DNA of 64,000 nt from Methanolobus sp. (lineage in GTDB: Archaea; Halobacteriota; Methanosarcinia; Methanosarcinales; Methanosarcinaceae), in NCBI RefSeq assembly GCF_016278385.1, contig NZ_JADQBY010000028.1:62001-126000 (forward strand), written 5' to 3'. Below, in pieces: positions 61,449 to 64,000 of this stretch (the first letter of the stretch is position 1; every line of letters starts with the position of its first letter). The notes below the pieces were generated by a model, which was given only the letters and a program-made list of their open reading frames with translations, was not told the origin of the DNA and searched no databases. Made by a program: the position numbers and the translations under genes.

Positions 61449-62768
61449 ATGGATATTGAAGGCTACGCAAAACGGGGGCTTAAAAACAACGAGCCTGACA
61501 TCGAGGACAGACTCACCGCCAGGATACTGGAGGTAAAGAAAACAAGTCCTGAACACGCCCGTAAATTGGCACAGGCAACCATAACCGAAGCAAAGGCTAC
61601 CCTTGTACTAAAAGGAGATGTGCTCGAACCAACTGTTTCCGGCGTAACAATGGGAGAGTTTGGTGTCGGCTCAAGGGGTCTTGGAGACTTCTACACCCAT
61701 GAAAAGATTGCCGAAGTAATTGGCAAAACAAAAGCAGTTGTTGATACCACACATCTTGACGACTCAGGAGTTGTCAGATCCGACGGAGGAGAATACATAA
61801 TCCTCACCGTGGACGGAATGCACTCAAGACTTAGCGATTATTCATTCCTTGCAGGATTCCATGTTGCAAGAGCAGCCCTGCGTGACGTATATGTCATGGG
61901 TTCAAGACCCATTGCAATGCTATCAGACATACATGTTGCCGATGACGGAGATGTAGGTAAGATATTCGATCACATTGCAGGCATCACAGCAGTCGCAGAA
62001 CTATCAGGCATTCCACTTATAACAGGCAGCACCCTGAGAATAGGTGGTGACATGGTCATAGGCGAGCGTATGACAGGGGCAGTCGGTGCCGTAGGAGTTT
62101 CAGCAGACCTTACATCACGTGAGCAGACAAAAGTTGGAGACGTCATACTCATGACAGAAGGTGCTGGTGGCGGAACCATATCCACAACAGCACTATATTA
62201 TGACATGCATGATGTTGTGGATGAAACCATCAACATCAAGTTCCTGGAAGCATGCGAAAAACTGCTGGATTCCGGCCTTGTTAAACATATTCATGCAATG
62301 ACAGATGTCACAAACGGTGGCATTCGAGGAGATGCTAAGGAAATATCCAGAACCGCTGGCGTGAAACTGGTGTTCGAAGAGAAGGAAATGAGAAAACTCG
62401 TCAATCCGGTTGTCCTTGAGATGCTTGAATCACTGGAAATAGATTATCTTGGAGTATCCCTTGATGCTTTACTCATTATTGCGCCCGAGGAATATGCTGA
62501 AGATATTATGAAAACCATCCGAAGTGCAGATGTAGACATTGCTGTTATCGGAAAAGTAATTGAAGGCACAGGCTCTGAAATAACAATTGACGGACAGGTA
62601 AGGGATTTCACACCACGCTTCAGGGAATCAGCTTACACACCCATCAAGAAAATGATTGGCGACGAGAACCCGCGTGATTATGATGAAATGAAAAAAGCCA
62701 TTGACAAGGCAGCACTCAATGCCATCGAAAAGAAACGCCGTGTAATAGAAATAGTAAAAAGTAAGTAG
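61449..62768 (+). CDS. AIR synthase/HypE-like protein
   Basis: 439 residues from ATG 61449 (a ribosome-binding GAGATGAT is upstream). The PurM-like superfamily fold is shown by DTTHLDDSGVVRSDGGEYIILTVDGMHS, GFHVARAALRDVYVMGSRPI, TGAVGAVGV, DVILMTEGAGGGTIS, MTDVTNGGIRGDAKE and YLGVSLDALLIIA. The N-terminal 60 residues (GLKNNEPDIEDRLTARI) are an extra helical part. Archaeal members of this kind are near HypE and are ATP-dependent; the exact product is unknown. Only 11 bp after hisH, so probably co-transcribed. Confidence 0.75.
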   Translation: MDIEGYAKRGLKNNEPDIEDRLTARILEVKKTSPEHARKLAQATITEAKATLVLKGDVLEPTVSGVTMGEFGVGSRGLGDFYTHEKIAEVIGKTKAVVDTTHLDDSGVVRSDGGEYIILTVDGMHSRLSDYSFLAGFHVARAALRDVYVMGSRPIAMLSDIHVADDGDVGKIFDHIAGITAVAELSGIPLITGSTLRIGGDMVIGERMTGAVGAVGVSADLTSREQTKVGDVILMTEGAGGGTISTTALYYDMHDVVDETINIKFLEACEKLLDSGLVKHIHAMTDVTNGGIRGDAKEISRTAGVKLVFEEKEMRKLVNPVVLEMLESLEIDYLGVSLDALLIIAPEEYAEDIMKTIRSADVDIAVIGKVIEGTGSEITIDGQVRDFTPRFRESAYTPIKKMIGDENPRDYDEMKKAIDKAALNAIEKKRRVIEIVKSK

Positions 62769-62794
62769 AAAGGGTTTACCTTTCTTACTTATCT
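62758..62794. terminator. Bidirectional terminator hairpin
   Basis: AAGTAAGTAGAAAGG-GTTTA-CCTTTCTTACTT, an imperfect palindrome with a two-base bulge, lies at the meeting point of the convergent genes. The arms carry the ends of both coding regions. Confidence 0.5.
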
Positions 62795-64000
62795 AATTCA
62801 CTCAAATCATCCTCATTTTTTAATTTCTCAACAACGAGCACCACACCATCTTTTTCGACTATCCTGACCTTATCCCCCTTCTCGATCAGACCAGAAGAGC
62901 GTGCTTTCCAGTGTTGTCCACGATGGAGAATATAACCTTCCTGTCCATCCCCGATGGGATCAAGAGCCTGTGCGCTGTCACCAATCAGCTCACCAAACAA
63001 GGGTTTTTTTCTTCTGACCTCGAATACCTTGTAAATAACAAAAACAAGGAAAATACCCAGGACTACAGTCGGAGCTGAGACCGAGATGATCAGTGTCTTC
63101 TGAAACTCAGCAGGAGTATAGTTGCGAGGGAAATCCGTTGGAGCCAGCAGCACACTGCCAGCAATTATGCATACAAAACCCGCTATTCCGAAAACCCCGA
63201 AACCCGGAGCCTGGAATTCCAGTACAAGCAGAAACACACCAACTATTATGAGGAACAGAGCACCGATGTTCACATCAAAACCGGTTCCTATCAGCCCAAG
63301 AGCAATGGCAACTATGCCGAAAAGTTCAGCTCCAAAGCCGGGATTTGATATTCCTAGTATTATCGCATAAACTCCAAGAAGCAGGAGCAGCGAGGAAACT
63401 ATCGGGTTTGATATGATATTCATGAACGCAAGACGCAGAGACGGTTCATAGTAAGTGATATCCGCACCGTCGGTATTGAGAACTTTTCCTTTTACCTTTT
63501 CCCCGTCAATCTGGGTCATAAGATCATCAATAGAAGGAGAAACATATTCAATAACATCATACTCAAGTGCAGTATCAGCATCAAGATTCAGGTTCTTGGT
63601 AATGAACTCCTCTGCAGCCGTTTGATTGCGACCGTGCTGCTTCGCATTTTCAGTCGCCCTTTTTACAAGAGCATTGATAATCTTTGATTCCTCAACAGGT
63701 TCAGTACCACTGGCAGTTACTGTAACCGGCTGTGCAGAACCCATAATAGTATAGGGGGCCATTGCGGCTATGTCCGTACTTATTAAAATAAGAGTACCTG
63801 CAGACCACGCTTTTGTCCCTTCCGGATAAACAAATCCTATCACAGGGACATCGGTCACAGCTATCTGTTCAATGATGTCAAGGGTTTCATCCAGTCCACC
63901 ACCGGGAGTGTTGAGTGTAATCACCAGAGCTTCGTAATCATCATTTTCTGCAAAGGCAATGGCATCAGCTACAATGTCATCGGAAACTGGGGTAATGGAG
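62785..64000 (-). CDS. NfeD family membrane serine protease, 5' end outside window
   Basis: At least 405 residues; the frame is still open at position 64000, and the usual N-terminal signal/ClpP start is beyond it. The ClpP-like part (DDYEALVITLNTPGGGLDETLDII, AWSAGTLILISTDIAAMAP with the Ser, TIMGSAQPV) is followed by four to five spans (LLLLLGVYAIILG..., FLIIVGVFLLVLEF) and a C-terminal OB-fold NfeD domain (GYILHRGQHWKARSSG, VRIVEKDGVVLVVEKL). This is the long NfeD1b form, which with stomatin partners cleaves membrane proteins. Confidence 0.88.
   Translation of the reverse strand, partial: SITPVSDDIVADAIAFAENDDYEALVITLNTPGGGLDETLDIIEQIAVTDVPVIGFVYPEGTKAWSAGTLILISTDIAAMAPYTIMGSAQPVTVTASGTEPVEESKIINALVKRATENAKQHGRNQTAAEEFITKNLNLDADTALEYDVIEYVSPSIDDLMTQIDGEKVKGKVLNTDGADITYYEPSLRLAFMNIISNPIVSSLLLLLGVYAIILGISNPGFGAELFGIVAIALGLIGTGFDVNIGALFLIIVGVFLLVLEFQAPGFGVFGIAGFVCIIAGSVLLAPTDFPRNYTPAEFQKTLIISVSAPTVVLGIFLVFVIYKVFEVRRKKPLFGELIGDSAQALDPIGDGQEGYILHRGQHWKARSSGLIEKGDKVRIVEKDGVVLVVEKLKNEDDLSELDK

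Overview
The window is a stretch of archaeal chromosome, most likely from a methanogen of the Methanosarcinales (a Methanolobus/Methanococcoides-like member of the Methanosarcinaceae). The evidence is the gene set: PurP, archaeal-type MAT, type II methionine aminopeptidase, ABCE1, archaeal NAC, Trm-G10, CbiZ, a PGF-CTERM surface-protein remnant, and a C1-G72 tRNA-Tyr with an intron at position 37/38. Promoters have archaeal TATA boxes. At about ten genes the TATA centre lies about 26 nt before the start codon, so leaderless mRNAs look common and several starts can be fixed this way. No methanogenesis enzyme is encoded here, so the assignment is by inference.

Layout. 1-9.1 kb: housekeeping genes (FAD-dependent oxidoreductase cut by the window edge, purP, membrane-anchored HTH, truA, YgjP-like protease, trmG10, DUF1805, map, an M24 peptidase). 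9.3-11.2 kb: a small DUF5658-like membrane protein, a 32-bp tandem repeat, a gene-poor kilobase with a family of tiny single-span membrane proteins, and tRNA-Asp and tRNA-Tyr. 11.4-15.1 kb: MAT and hisGAB. 15.1-19.2 kb: an overlapping three-gene operon (radical SAM, its partner protein, MutS-like ATPase) that looks like a DNA repair or modification pathway. 19.3-24.4 kb: ArsR-type regulator, TIM-barrel protein plus CbiZ (corrinoid salvage), MATE exporter plus MarR regulator with a clear operator. 24.5-31.9 kb: ABC transporter ATPase, MscS channel, two ABC-2 permeases (one fused to a PrsW-like protease domain) and membrane proteins. 32-47.2 kb: AIM24, hydrolase, ABCE1, MBL hydrolase, thioredoxin, QPRTase-like protein, a broken PGF-CTERM gene, acs, nac, IscA-like, a REase-fold protein, a RecA-like protein with a degenerate Walker A, hisI and a PIN-PilT-KH ATPase.

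47.3-56.1 kb is an accessory island: HepT/MntA toxin-antitoxin genes, a pRiA4b-like zinc protein, a Fic enzyme lying between a broken and an intact hicB and flanked by two copies of a 35-36 bp inverted-repeat element, and an AT-rich NUDIX plus PLD-helicase-DUF3427 pair that is a candidate defence or repair system. Gene remnants (COG1855 C-terminus, hicB) mark turnover. 56.2-64 kb returns to core genes: UDP-sugar dehydrogenase, coiled-coil membrane protein, two pilin-like secreted proteins, a QueG-like ferredoxin protein, hisH preceded by a decayed duplicate of its own 5' end, a PurM-like protein and an NfeD protein cut by the window end.

The strongest candidates for undescribed biology are the tiny-protein cluster at 9.87-10.75 kb, the radical SAM/partner/MutS-like operon, the NUDIX/PLD-helicase pair, and the repeat-flanked fic/hicB locus.
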